Shown piece after piece: positions 34,492 through 44,000 of a stretch of DNA of 64,000 nucleotides (position 1 is the stretch's first letter; each line of letters begins with the position of its first letter). Source of the stretch: an uncultured Pleomorphomonas sp. (GTDB lineage Bacteria > Pseudomonadota > Alphaproteobacteria > Rhizobiales > Pleomorphomonadaceae); NCBI GenBank assembly GCA_937868725.1, contig CALMMQ010000064.1, positions 43,264-107,263 on the forward strand, given 5' to 3'. Made by a program: the position numbers and the translations under genes. The notes under the pieces were generated by a model. That model was not told where the DNA came from and did no database searches. It was given only the letters and a program-made list of their open reading frames with translations.

Positions 34492-35418
34492 ATGTTCGCT
34501 ACCTTGGAAGGCACCGGCTTCGAGGTGCTCGACGGCCGTTTCGCGGCCCTGTTCGCGCCGCACATCCACGTCGAACGGCTGTGGAGCGGCGCCCGCTGGT
34601 GCGAGGGGCCGGCCTGGTTCGCCGCCGGCCGCTATCTCGTCTGGTCCGACATTCCCAACAACCGCATGCTGCGCTGGGACGAAACCGACGGCTCGGTGTC
34701 GGTGTTCCGCCAGCCATCGAACTTCAGCAACGGCAACACCGTCGACCGCCAGGGCCGCCTCGTCAGCTGCGAGCACCAGACCCGCCGGCTGACGCGCACC
34801 GAGTTCGACGGCTCCGTTGCGGTGCTGGCCGATCGCTTCGCCGGCAAACGCCTGAATTCGCCCAATGATCTGGTGGTCGCCACCGACGGCTCCATCTGGT
34901 TCAGCGACCCCGTCTACGGCATCATCACCGACTACGAGGGCGGCGTGCAGGCGGTCGAGCAGGACGGCAACCACCTCTACCGCATCGACGCCGCCACCGG
35001 CCGCGTCGACCGCGTGGCCGACGACTTCGTCCAGCCCAACGGCCTCGCTTTCTCGCCCGACGAGCGCTGGCTGTACGTCGCCGACACCGGCGCCTCGCAC
35101 CTGGCCGGCGGCCCGGCCCACATCCGCCGCTTCGCCGTCGGCGACGGCGGCCGGTTGAGCGGCGGCGCGGTGTTCGCCACCAGCACCGCCGGCCTGCACG
35201 ACGGCTTCCGCGTCGACCGCCAGGGCCGGCTCTGGTGCAGCGCCAGCGACGGCGTACATTGCTACGACCCCGATGGCACGCTGATCGGCAAGATCCGCAT
35301 CCCCGAGATCGTCGGCAACGTCACCTTCGGCGGCCCGCTGCGCAACCGCCTGTTCATCTGCGCCACGACGTCGCTCTACGCCGTCTACCTGTTCACCAAC
35401 GGCTGCACGCCCGGCTGA
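34492..35418 (+). CDS. SMP-30/gluconolactonase-family lactonase
   Basis: 308 residues, cytoplasmic six-bladed propeller. The metal ligands of the family are seen: Glu in WCEGPAWF, Asn in LNSPNDLVV and Asp in VADTGA; IWFSDPVYGI is also typical. It hydrolyses a sugar lactone to the sugar acid. It is divergent from the ABC importer and 74 bp upstream of apnL, so both may act on lactones from the same imported sugar. ATG at 34492 has GGAGG 5 nt upstream. The substrate is inferred, and calcium- or zinc-dependent gluconolactonase activity would look the same. Confidence 0.87.
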   Translation: MFATLEGTGFEVLDGRFAALFAPHIHVERLWSGARWCEGPAWFAAGRYLVWSDIPNNRMLRWDETDGSVSVFRQPSNFSNGNTVDRQGRLVSCEHQTRRLTRTEFDGSVAVLADRFAGKRLNSPNDLVVATDGSIWFSDPVYGIITDYEGGVQAVEQDGNHLYRIDAATGRVDRVADDFVQPNGLAFSPDERWLYVADTGASHLAGGPAHIRRFAVGDGGRLSGGAVFATSTAGLHDGFRVDRQGRLWCSASDGVHCYDPDGTLIGKIRIPEIVGNVTFGGPLRNRLFICATTSLYAVYLFTNGCTPG

Positions 35419-35492
35419 GCCGGCCCCCGGCCGTTGCGGGAACGGCATCCCCGGCGCCGCCGCGCGCCGGCGATGCGATCTGTGAGGAAGCC

Positions 35493-37367
35493 ATGCTGAC
35501 CGATACCGAGCACTTCGCGCTCTTTGGCACCCTGTCGCGAGAAGATCAGGGCCGACGCCTCGGCGCCGGCGCCCTTGAGGCGACGCTCAAGGACGGCAAT
35601 CTCGCCACCATCCGCTATCTCGGCCACGAAGTGCTGCGCGCCATCGCCTTCCTGGTACGCGATCGCGACTGGGGCACCTGCGCCCCGGCCATTTCCGACC
35701 TCGTCATCGACGAGGCCGACGACCATTTCCGTCTGACCTACACCGCCGTGTTCACCGCCCCGACCGGCGCCTGCCTGACGGCGGCGACGCGCATCGAGGG
35801 TTGGGCCGACGGCCGGCTGGATTTCGTCGCCCGCTGCCGCGCCGACGCCGACTTCGAAACGGCGCGCGCCGGCTTCACCGTGCTGCATCCGCTGGCCGGC
35901 ATCGTCGGCCAGCCGGTCGACGTGCTGCACAGCGACGGCACGCTGGAGCACGGCCGCTGGCCCGACCGCATCGAGCCTTGGCAGCCCTTCAAGGACATCC
36001 GCGCCATCACCCACCGCGCCGCCCCCGGCCTCGCGGTCGAGACGCGCTTTGCCGGCGATGTCTTCGAGATGGAAGACCAGCGCAACTGGACCGATGCTTC
36101 CTACAAGACCTATGTGCGGCCGCTGGCCTTACCCTGGCCCTACCGTCTCGCCGCCGGTGAAGTGTTCGAGCAGGGCGTCAGCCTGCGGCTCGACGTGGCC
36201 GCGACCGCCGCCCCGGCGGTCATCCGTAGCGCCGCACTGCGGCTGGCACGGCAGTCCACCGCCGTCACCCTGCCGACCATCGGCATCGGCCTGCAGCCGG
36301 AGTGCGCCGCCAGCGACGCCGCCGCCCTGCCGCTTCTGGCCACCCTGCCGGCCGGCCTGCTGATCGGCCATTTCGACCCGCTCGCCGGCCACGGCGTCGA
36401 TGACCTTGCCGCCTACGCCCGCCTCAAGCGCGCCGCCGGTCGACCCTTGACGCTGGAACTGGCCCTGCCCTGCCAGCAGCCGTTCGCCGATGAGCTCGCG
36501 GCGCTGGCCGCCGACTGCCGCGCCGCCGGCCTTGCCCCCGACAGCCTGTTCGTCTGTCCGTCGGTCGATCGCCAGTCGACGCCGCCCGGCAGCCGCTGGC
36601 CCGATTGCCCGCCGCTCGCCGACGTCTACATCGCCGCCCGCGCCGCCTTCCCGTCGGCACGCCTCGGCGGCGGCATGATGAGCTATTTCACCGAAATCAA
36701 CCGCAAGCGCGTGCCGGCCGAGGGCCTCGATTACATCAGCCACACCACCAACCCGATCGTCCACGCCGCCGACGATCTGTCGGTGATGCGCACCTTCGAG
36801 GCGCTGGCCGACGTCGTCCGTTCAGTGCGGGCCATCTATCCCGACAAGCCCTACCGCATCGGCCCCTCGACCATCGCCATGCGTCAAAATCCCTACGGCG
36901 CCGCCACCAAGGACAACCCCGGCGGCGGCCGCCAGCCGATGGCCAACGCCGATCCGCGCCACAACGGCGAATTCGGCGCCGCCTGGGCCCTGGCCTACGC
37001 GGCAACGGTGGCGCCGGCCGGACTGGAGGCGTTGACCCTGTCGACGCTGACCGGGCCGTTCGGGCTGGTGGCCGGCCCGGGGGAACCGGCTCCGGCCGGC
37101 GCGTTGCGGCCGATCGCCGCGGTCATCGCCGCCCTGGCAGCGCTGGCCGGCCAGCCGTGCTACCGTCTCGCCGCCGACCACCCCGGCCTGGTGCTGGGTC
37201 TCGGCGGCCCCACCACGACACTGATCGCCAATCTGACGCCGGAGGCCGTGCCGATCCGCTGCGACTGGCGCTTCGACAGCGTCCGCTCGCTCGGTCGGCG
37301 GCCGGTCCGGCCGCTGTCGTCCGATACGCTGGAGCTGCAGCCCTATCAGTCGGCCGTCATCGTCTGA
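35493..37367 (+). CDS. apnL: D-apionate lactonase-like protein
   Basis: 624 residues resembling the ApnL family: EATLKDGNLATIRYLGHEVL and AIAFLVRDRDWGT near the N-terminus, then EMEDQRNWTDASYKTYVRPLA and PYRLAAGEVFEQG (residues ~190-235). The second half is a barrel-like region with GGGMMSYFTEINRKRVPAE, HTTNPIVHAADD and MRQNPYG. ApnL hydrolyses D-apionolactone to D-apionate in apiose catabolism. No signal peptide. ATG at 35493 follows GAGGAAG and lies 74 bp after the SMP-30 gene, so they probably share a message. The 3' end overlaps the convergent regulator gene by 22 bp. No apiose dehydrogenase is visible in the window. Confidence 0.68.
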   Translation: MLTDTEHFALFGTLSREDQGRRLGAGALEATLKDGNLATIRYLGHEVLRAIAFLVRDRDWGTCAPAISDLVIDEADDHFRLTYTAVFTAPTGACLTAATRIEGWADGRLDFVARCRADADFETARAGFTVLHPLAGIVGQPVDVLHSDGTLEHGRWPDRIEPWQPFKDIRAITHRAAPGLAVETRFAGDVFEMEDQRNWTDASYKTYVRPLALPWPYRLAAGEVFEQGVSLRLDVAATAAPAVIRSAALRLARQSTAVTLPTIGIGLQPECAASDAAALPLLATLPAGLLIGHFDPLAGHGVDDLAAYARLKRAAGRPLTLELALPCQQPFADELAALAADCRAAGLAPDSLFVCPSVDRQSTPPGSRWPDCPPLADVYIAARAAFPSARLGGGMMSYFTEINRKRVPAEGLDYISHTTNPIVHAADDLSVMRTFEALADVVRSVRAIYPDKPYRIGPSTIAMRQNPYGAATKDNPGGGRQPMANADPRHNGEFGAAWALAYAATVAPAGLEALTLSTLTGPFGLVAGPGEPAPAGALRPIAAVIAALAALAGQPCYRLAADHPGLVLGLGGPTTTLIANLTPEAVPIRCDWRFDSVRSLGRRPVRPLSSDTLELQPYQSAVIV

Positions 37368-38068
37368 TTCTTGAGGGCGTAGAGGGCCCGCGACCGTTCG
37401 AGATGCCCGGTCATGGCCTGTTCGGCCCGGTCCGGATCGGCGGCGGCGATCGCCTCGGCGATCTCGGCGTGCTCTTCGAGCGTGTAGGTCTCCTGGCCGG
37501 TCCAGATCAGCATCTCGGCGTGATAGGCCTGCAGCCAGCCCAGCATGGCCCGGCTGACGGCCGGGAAGATCGGGTTGCCCGACATCTCGGCAATGGCGAC
37601 GTGGAAGGCCATGTCGGCGGCGATGAACCCTTCGGCGTCGCCGAGGCTCTGGCGCTGCGCCTGCAGCAGACGGCGCAGCTCGGCCACGCCGTCCGGCGTG
37701 GCCCGGCTGGCGGCGACACGCACCAGTCCGCGTTCGAAGAAGATGCGCGCGCTCTTGAGGTGCTCGAGCGATTCCGACGAGCCCGACAGCATCAGCTTGG
37801 CCGGCAGGTCGACCTGGCTCAGGATCGACTGGGCGGTGATTTCGCGCACCCGCGCCCGCTCGCCGTGGGAAATCTCGATGACGCCCTTGTTGGCCAATGC
37901 GAACAGCGCTTCGCGCACCGCCGGACGGCCGACGCCGAAGCGCTCCATCAGCTCGCGCTCGGACGGCATCTCGTCGCCGGCTTTCAGTTCACCGCTCTGA
38001 ATGAGCTTGCGCAGGCGAGCGGAAACTTCGTCCGACAGACGCTTGCGGACAATGCGTTCTGATTCCAA
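37346..38068 (-). CDS. NanR-like GntR/FadR-family regulator 2
   Basis: 240 residues from a TTG start chosen because AGGAG lies 8 nt upstream and the N-terminus then matches regulator 1. A longer frame from TTG at 38125 has a ribosome site that nearly touches the start. The winged helix reads MPSERELMERFGVGRPAVREAL; the FCD domain keeps its metal ligands (DMAFH, EEHAE, GHLER). Strong similarity to the 28854 regulator along the whole length indicates a duplication. It is convergent with apnL and probably controls the lactonase/importer promoters, with possible autoregulation at 38178-38194. Confidence 0.85.
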   Translation of the reverse strand: MESERIVRKRLSDEVSARLRKLIQSGELKAGDEMPSERELMERFGVGRPAVREALFALANKGVIEISHGERARVREITAQSILSQVDLPAKLMLSGSSESLEHLKSARIFFERGLVRVAASRATPDGVAELRRLLQAQRQSLGDAEGFIAADMAFHVAIAEMSGNPIFPAVSRAMLGWLQAYHAEMLIWTGQETYTLEEHAEIAEAIAAADPDRAEQAMTGHLERSRALYALKNQTMTAD

Positions 38069-38177
38069 CTGATTCAACTCCTGGCGCCGCCGCCGCGGCT
38101 GCTCAAATAATTCCCGAAGAGTCAATCTCCCTGGCGTGTTTCGCTAGCACGATGTGCTGACGTCGCACAAAGGACCT

Positions 38178-38194
38178 CGGTACGATGTATGAGA
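38178..38194. promoter_or_regulatory. Possible autoregulatory NanR-like site
   Basis: CGGTACGATGTATGAGA matches the left half of the 28676 operator at 7 of 9 positions and lies 110-125 bp upstream of regulator 2. Symmetry is poor on the right side. Confidence 0.3.
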
Positions 38195-38274
38195 ATCTGA
38201 CACGTTGATCGATTTAAGGCAATTGGTTCAACGGGCATAACAGTACAATCTGATCGTGCATTCACAAGAACGAA

Positions 38275-38307
38275 CGCCGCAGACGCGCTGGGAACGCGGC
38301 TGCGGCG
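38275..38307 (-). terminator. Terminator-like hairpin after the znuA-like gene
   Basis: CGCCGCAGACGCG pairs with CGCGGCTGCGGCG (one mismatch, 7-nt loop) about 60 bp after the stop codon. Moderately T-rich sequence follows on the minus strand (TTCGTTCTTGTG). Confidence 0.6.
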
Positions 38308-38368
38308 CTGGCAACTGTCAGGCGGGCGGATCAGCGGCCGAACGGCACGCCAACCCTGGCGCGGTCCA

Positions 38369-39259
38369 TCACTTGGCAAGGCCGGCCAGGACCTGATCGA
38401 CGTTGTACTTGAAGAGCTTGAGATAGGTCGACGCCGGCCCGTCGGGCGGCGACAGCGTCTCGACATAGAGTTCGCCGCCCGGCTCGGCACCGGTGGCTTT
38501 GGCGATCTGACGCACCAAGCGCGGATCGTTGGAGTTCTCGAAGAAGTACACCTTGACGTGCTCGGCCTTGATCTGACCGATCAGTTTGGCGACGTCGCTG
38601 GCCGAAGCCTCGGTCTCGGTCGACAGGCCGACCGGCGACAGGAACGTCAGGCCGTATTCGCGGCCGAAGTAGCCGAAGGCGTCGTGGCTGGTCAGCACCT
38701 TGCGCTTGTCCTTGGGCAGGGCGGCGAAGGCGGTCTTGGCATAGCTGTCGAGCTCGGCCACCTGCTTGCCGTAGGCCTCGGCATTGGCCTTGAAGCTGGC
38801 AGCGTCCTCCGGATCGGCCTTGGCCAGCGCCGCCTCGATGTTGGCGACCCAGACGCCGACGTTGGCGGCGGCGTTCCAGACGTGGGGATCGGTGACGGTC
38901 TTGCCGTCCTCCTCCATGTTGCGCGTGGCGATGCCCTCGGACACCACCACCGACTGGCCCTTGTAGCCGGAGGCGGCGATCAACCGGTCGAGCCAGCCTT
39001 CGAGCCCGAGACCGTTGACGAACACCAGATCGGCGTCGGCGAGCGCCTTGGCATCGGCCGGCGACGGTTCGAACTCGTGCGGATCGCCACCCGAGGGAAC
39101 GATGCTCGAGACTTCGATCTTGTCGCCGCCGACGTTGTGGACGACGTCGGCGAGGATGTCGATGCTGGCCACCACCTTGAGCGTCCGGGCCTCGGCGAGA
39201 CCCACGGTGCCCAGCAGCGCCGATACGGCGACGAAGCCTCCGAGTAGCGTCTTGATCAT
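38369..39259 (-). CDS. znuA: ZnuA-like metal ABC transporter binding protein
   Basis: 296 residues with a signal peptide ending GLAEA and the cluster 9 metal-binding fold. Ligands are His61 (SGGDPHEFEP), His126 (TDPHVWN), His192 (TSHDAFGYF) and probably an Asp near the C-terminus. Three histidines point to zinc rather than manganese, although the His-rich loop of many ZnuA proteins is reduced to NMEEDGK. No znuB or znuC is adjacent, so this is an orphan or second binding protein. The start at 39259 has AAGGA upstream and begins the signal peptide. A Zur-type box lies 107 bp upstream, supporting induction by zinc starvation. Confidence 0.9.
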   Translation of the reverse strand: MIKTLLGGFVAVSALLGTVGLAEARTLKVVASIDILADVVHNVGGDKIEVSSIVPSGGDPHEFEPSPADAKALADADLVFVNGLGLEGWLDRLIAASGYKGQSVVVSEGIATRNMEEDGKTVTDPHVWNAAANVGVWVANIEAALAKADPEDAASFKANAEAYGKQVAELDSYAKTAFAALPKDKRKVLTSHDAFGYFGREYGLTFLSPVGLSTETEASASDVAKLIGQIKAEHVKVYFFENSNDPRLVRQIAKATGAEPGGELYVETLSPPDGPASTYLKLFKYNVDQVLAGLAK

Positions 39260-39365
39260 GAAATTCTTGTCCTTCTGCTTCGAGCCGACGACCGGCGGCG
39301 TCCCGCCATGGCGGGGAGACCACCGGGGGGTGCGGCGAACACCGTCGGTCGCGGCTTGGCGATAT

Positions 39366-39383
39366 GTAATGTTATAACGTAAC
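39366..39383. promoter_or_regulatory. Zur-type box upstream of the znuA-like gene
   Basis: GTAATGTTATAACGTAAC is an almost perfect palindrome with the GTTATAAC core of proteobacterial Zur operators. It lies in the promoter region of the znuA-like gene and also upstream of the divergent amylase gene, but the distance favours znuA control. Confidence 0.75.
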
Positions 39384-39458
39384 TTTACGCAAGCCCAAAT
39401 CGCTGGCAACCATTCCGCCGGACCGCCGGCCCGCCAGCCGTGAGCGGGCACCATGAGG

Positions 39459-39472
39459 TGGAAACGCTTCCA
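39459..39472. promoter_or_regulatory. LacI-family operator upstream of the amylase gene
   Basis: TGGAAACGCTTCCA is a 14-bp palindrome with the central CG of LacI/GalR-type operators and one asymmetric pair. It lies 122 bp before the amylase ATG at 39570-39600. The regulator is not obvious in this window; the LacI protein at 47403 is a candidate but sits with a different operon. Confidence 0.65.
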
Positions 39473-39593
39473 AATTGCCACAATTACACGTAGACTGAGC
39501 GAATAGCCAACGAGACAACTGTCTCTTGGCCAGGGATACGGCATGATTCCCGCCACCGCAGAACGCTTCGTTCCGAAGGACCGGGGGACCGAC

Positions 39594-41087
39594 ATGGCCC
39601 AGAAGACCCTGCTGCAAGCCTTTCATTGGTATCTGCCCGGCGACGGCTATCTCTGGCCGGCTCTGGCTGGCGCGGCCGCCGATCTCGCCGGCATGGGCAT
39701 CACCGACGTCTGGCTGCCGCCGGCCAGCAAGGGCGCGCTCGGTGCCCGCTCGGTCGGTTACGACGTCTATGACCTGTTCGACCTCGGCGAGTTCGACCAG
39801 AAGGGCTCGGTGGCCGGCAAGTACGGCGATCGCGCCGCCCTCGAAGCGGCGACCCACGCCCTCCGGTCCCATGGCCTCAACGTCATCCACGACGTGGTGT
39901 TCAACCACAAGATCGGCGCCGACGAGTGCGAGGCGGTGCTGGTCCGCCGCGTCAACCCCGTGGACCGGACAGAGATCGATCCCGAGATCATCGAAGCGCA
40001 GGCCTACACCCGCTTCACCTTTCCCGGTCGCGGCGGCCGCTACTCCGAGTTCATCTGGGACGCCCGCTGCTTTACCGGGATCGACCGCCTCGAAGACCCC
40101 GAGGAGACCGGCATCTTCAAGCTCGTCAACGACTTCGGCGACGACGGCTGGAACGTCGAGGTCGACACCGAGCTCGGCAACTTCGACTACCTGATGGGCT
40201 CCGACATCGAGTTCCGCAACAAGGCGGTCTACGAGGAACTGATGTATTGGGGCCGCTGGCTCATGGGCGAACTGCCTTGCGACGGCTTCCGGCTCGACGC
40301 CGCCAAGCACATTCCGGCCTGGTTCTTCCGCGACTGGATCGCCCGCATGCGTGAGGAGGCCGGCTGCGACCTGTTCGTCGTCGCCGAATACTGGCACCCC
40401 GATGTCGACGTGTTGCGCCTCTATCTCGACCGCGTCGACAACCAGCTGATGCTGTTCGACGTGGCGCTGCACCACGCCTTCCACCGCGCCTCCAAGGGCG
40501 GCACCGACTTCGATCTGCGCACGCTGTTCGATGGCACCCTGGTGGCTAGCGTGCCGGAGCGGGCGGTGACGCTGGTCTCCAACCACGACACCCAGCCGCT
40601 GCAGGCGCTGGAAACCGAGGTCGAGAGCTGGTTCCGGCCGCTCGCCTACGCCCTCATCCTGCTCAGAGCCGACGGCGTGCCGTGCGTCTTCCACCCCGAC
40701 CTCTACGGCGCCAGCTATAGCGACACCGGCGCCGATGGCTGCGAGCACACGATCGATATCACTGCCGTCGAGTGCCTGCCGGCGCTGATCCGCGCCCGCC
40801 AGCGCTTCGCCTACGGCCCCCAGACCGACCTCTTCGACAGCCCCAACTGCATTGCCTTCGTCCGCGCCGGCGCGGACGAACAGCCGGGCTGCGTCGTCGT
40901 GCTCAGCAACGGCGAGGCCGCCGGCGTCACCGCCGATCTCGGCGCCGAGGCCGCCGGCGTCCGCTTCGAAGACGTGCTCGGCCATTGCCCCGACGTCGTC
41001 ACCCTCGACGCCGCCGGTCGCGCCGCCTTCCCCGTCGCCGCCCGCTCGGTCAGCGTCTGGGTGCGCAGCGATCGCCTCGAAGCCTGA
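39594..41087 (+). CDS. Cytoplasmic GH13 alpha-amylase
   Basis: 497 residues starting MAQKTLLQAFHWY like E. coli AmyA. The nucleophile Asp235 is in GFRLDAAKHI, the acid/base Glu265 in VVAEYW and the transition-state Asp332 in SNHDTQP; calcium-site region VIHDVVFNHK is present. No signal peptide, so it degrades internal glycogen or imported maltodextrins. ATG at 39594 fits the family N-terminus and has GGGGGA upstream; an ATG at 39543 would add 17 unrelated residues. The LacI-type operator suggests sugar-controlled expression. Convergent with tamB, 6 bp between stops. Confidence 0.92.
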   Translation: MAQKTLLQAFHWYLPGDGYLWPALAGAAADLAGMGITDVWLPPASKGALGARSVGYDVYDLFDLGEFDQKGSVAGKYGDRAALEAATHALRSHGLNVIHDVVFNHKIGADECEAVLVRRVNPVDRTEIDPEIIEAQAYTRFTFPGRGGRYSEFIWDARCFTGIDRLEDPEETGIFKLVNDFGDDGWNVEVDTELGNFDYLMGSDIEFRNKAVYEELMYWGRWLMGELPCDGFRLDAAKHIPAWFFRDWIARMREEAGCDLFVVAEYWHPDVDVLRLYLDRVDNQLMLFDVALHHAFHRASKGGTDFDLRTLFDGTLVASVPERAVTLVSNHDTQPLQALETEVESWFRPLAYALILLRADGVPCVFHPDLYGASYSDTGADGCEHTIDITAVECLPALIRARQRFAYGPQTDLFDSPNCIAFVRAGADEQPGCVVVLSNGEAAGVTADLGAEAAGVRFEDVLGHCPDVVTLDAAGRAAFPVAARSVSVWVRSDRLEA

Positions 41088-41093
41088 GCGACC

Positions 41094-44000
41094 TCAATAT
41101 TCCTTCTCGAAATACACGCCGACCTTGGACTGCTGCTGCGTCGCCTCAGCCTTGGCCTTGACGTCGTCGGTGATGTCGAGATTGGACACGCCGCTCTGGC
41201 CGGCGGCACCGGCGGTGACGCCGACATAGACGCGCTCGGAAACGTAGCGCCCGGCCTTCACCGCCGCGTTGCCCTTGCTGTCGGTGGTAACGTCGAGGTC
41301 ATCGAGGCCGACATGAGCACGCAGGCTGTCGATGATGCCGTTGCCGCGACCGCCGCCGGCCAGCTGCGTCACCGCTTCGGCCAATTGGGCGATCTGCAGT
41401 GCCGACAGATCACCGACCGAGCGCTTGAACAGGAAGCGGGCCAGGATCTCGTCCTGCGGCAGCTCCGGCGTCGACGTCAGCTCGATGGCCGGATCGCTGG
41501 CCAGACCGACCACCGAGGCCGTAACGGCGATGGCGTCGGACTTGCTGGTCGCCGACAGCGAGACGTAGGGGTTGAGGTCGCCCTGCAGCCTCACCGTGCC
41601 CTCGTCGAGGCTGATGCGCTGGCCGATGACCACGATGCGGCCGCGGATCAGCTTGAAGCTGCCCACCGGCCTCAGGTCGGCCAGCGCGCCCTTGACCGTC
41701 AGACGGCCGCCGAGTTCGGCATCGATGCCGCGACCGCGCACGAACAGCTGCCGCGGCGCCTCGACGACGACATCAAGGCTGACCGGCAGCGCACTGCCGG
41801 CCGCCCCGCGCTTGCCGCCCGTCGCCTTGTCGATGCGCTTCAGCGTCGCGTTGACGGCGGCCGGCGCATCGCGGTGCTTGACGTCGAGCAGCGCGCCACC
41901 GGCGGCGCCGGCGTCCGGCACGGTGATCTCGGCCCGCGCGATGTCGACCTTGCCAGCCACCACGAGGCCGCTCGACAGCGACCCGGAGACCGTCAGGCTG
42001 GCGCCGACGTCGGCGGTGACGATCTGGCCATCGGTGACGCGGGCCTTGACGGCGCTGAGGCGCAGATCGACCGGCTGGCTGCCGCCGAGGCCGACGCTGC
42101 CCGCGGCCGAAAGACTGCCACCGCCCTTGAGACTGGCCGTTGCCGTCTCGATGCGGACGTCGGTGCCCTTGAGCGTCAGCGCTAGGTTGACGGCGTCGAG
42201 CCGCATGGTGGTCAGGGGATCGATGACGCTGGCACCGGCCACCGTGACGCGGCCGGACAGATCGGGGGCCGCCAGACTGCCGCCCACCCGGATCGCCGCC
42301 TTGGCGCTGCCCGTGAGGCGGGTGCCGCGCTCGGCGGTGAAGCGCTGCGCCAGCACCAGCGGCAGGTCGGCGGTGACGTCGACGGCGAGCCCGTTGCCGG
42401 CCAGCGGCACGCTGCCTTTGGCCTCGGCGCCAAAGCCGGACGGACCGGTCAGCCGGGCCGAGGCCAGCGTCACCGTCCGGTCGGCTAGTCGGCCCGACGC
42501 CGTGAGGTCGAAACCGGTGAGACCGGCGGCCGTCAGTTGTGGCGCGGCGATGCCGCCGGCCCGCACGTCGAAAGCGGTGGCGCTGCCATCGCTATGGGCC
42601 GTGCCGCTGAGGCTGGCGACGCTGGCCGCCGGACTGGTGACGCCCTTGACGTCGAAATTGCCGTCGATCTTCGGCGTTCCCAGGAGATCGGCGACCGTCG
42701 CCTTGAGCGTGGCCGCCGCGACGCGGTTGCCGGCCAATGCCAGGTTGACCGCCTTGACGTCGGCCGTCGCCTGCTGCCGCCCCTTGTCAGCGGTAAGCCG
42801 GACGTCGGCGTCGAGCCGACCGGCGACGTCGACCAGCGTCAGCGGCGCCAGCGCCGACAGGTCGGGCGAGGTGGCGACGAGCCGGCCGGTCATCAGGCCG
42901 CCCGCCGCCTGGGCGACGTCGCCGCTCACCCTGGTGTCGGCGACGGTCAGTTCCAGCCCGTCGAGCCGACGGGCGCCGTCGGCGCCGCTCTGCAACGCCG
43001 CCTTGAGCGTCAGGGGCTTGCCCTTGAGCCGGCCGTTGCCGCTGATCCGACCATCGAAGGCGCCGCCGTCGAGCCGGCCGGCGAGATCGACGCCGAGCCC
43101 TTCGAGGCTGTTGCCCTTGAGGACGAGGCGTTCGCCGGCCAGACGGGCCGCGATGTCCAGCGGCCCGCCGTTGCCCTTGACGGCCAGCGTCGCCGCCAGC
43201 GCTCCCTTGACCTCGGGCGTCACATGGGCAACGTCGGCGAGCGTCAGCGTCGCCGCGACGTCGGTCGCCTGCCGCCCCTGATGGCCGTCGGCGGTCAGCG
43301 TCAGCACCGGATTGCCGAGGCGGAAGGCCTGGATGGTCAGACCGCCGGTGTCGCGAACGACGCGCCCGGACAGCCGCGTTTCCGGGCTCGTCAGACCGTC
43401 GAGCTTGGCGATACCGGTCCTGAGCCCGGTCGAGGCGCCGTCGAGGCTGAGATCGAAGGCGCCGGTGAGCGGCGTCAGCGTTCCCGCCGCCGCCACGTCC
43501 ACCGCCCCGTCGAGCGGCCGACCGGCCAGCCCGGAGAACGGGGCGAGCGAGGCGGCGACCAGCCGTTCCTTGCCCTCGATACGACCGTCTTGCACCTGGC
43601 CGCTGAACGCGGCCGCGGCCGTCGGTGTCGACAGCTTGAGTTCGTCGATGGTGAGCGGCGCCCCGGCGGTCCAGCGCCCGGCACCGGTAAACGCCAGCTC
43701 GCCGCCCACCGCCTTGGCCAGGGCCGGGTCGCTGAGAATAAGGCCGCGCGACCCGCCGGTCAGGGCGAAGTCGACGCGACGCTTGGCAGCATCGGCGAGA
43801 TCGGCGGCGACCCCGCTGCCGCGCAGCGCCAGGCTCTCGGCCCGGATCGCCGGCGTCGCAAGATTCTGCCCGGTGAATTCGAGCTGCCAGCGATTGTCGG
43901 CGCCGAATTCGAAATGCAGGCTGGCTTCGCCGAGACTGGCCGCCGCGTCGGGGGCGCCGAGGCGCAAGGCACCATCGCGGCCGGCCAGCCGGCCATCGAC

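Noticed and set aside
38369..39595. N-terminally extended reading of the znuA-like gene
   Set aside because: The extension crosses the Zur-type box and puts over 100 residues before an obvious signal peptide; ATG at 39259 has a ribosome site.
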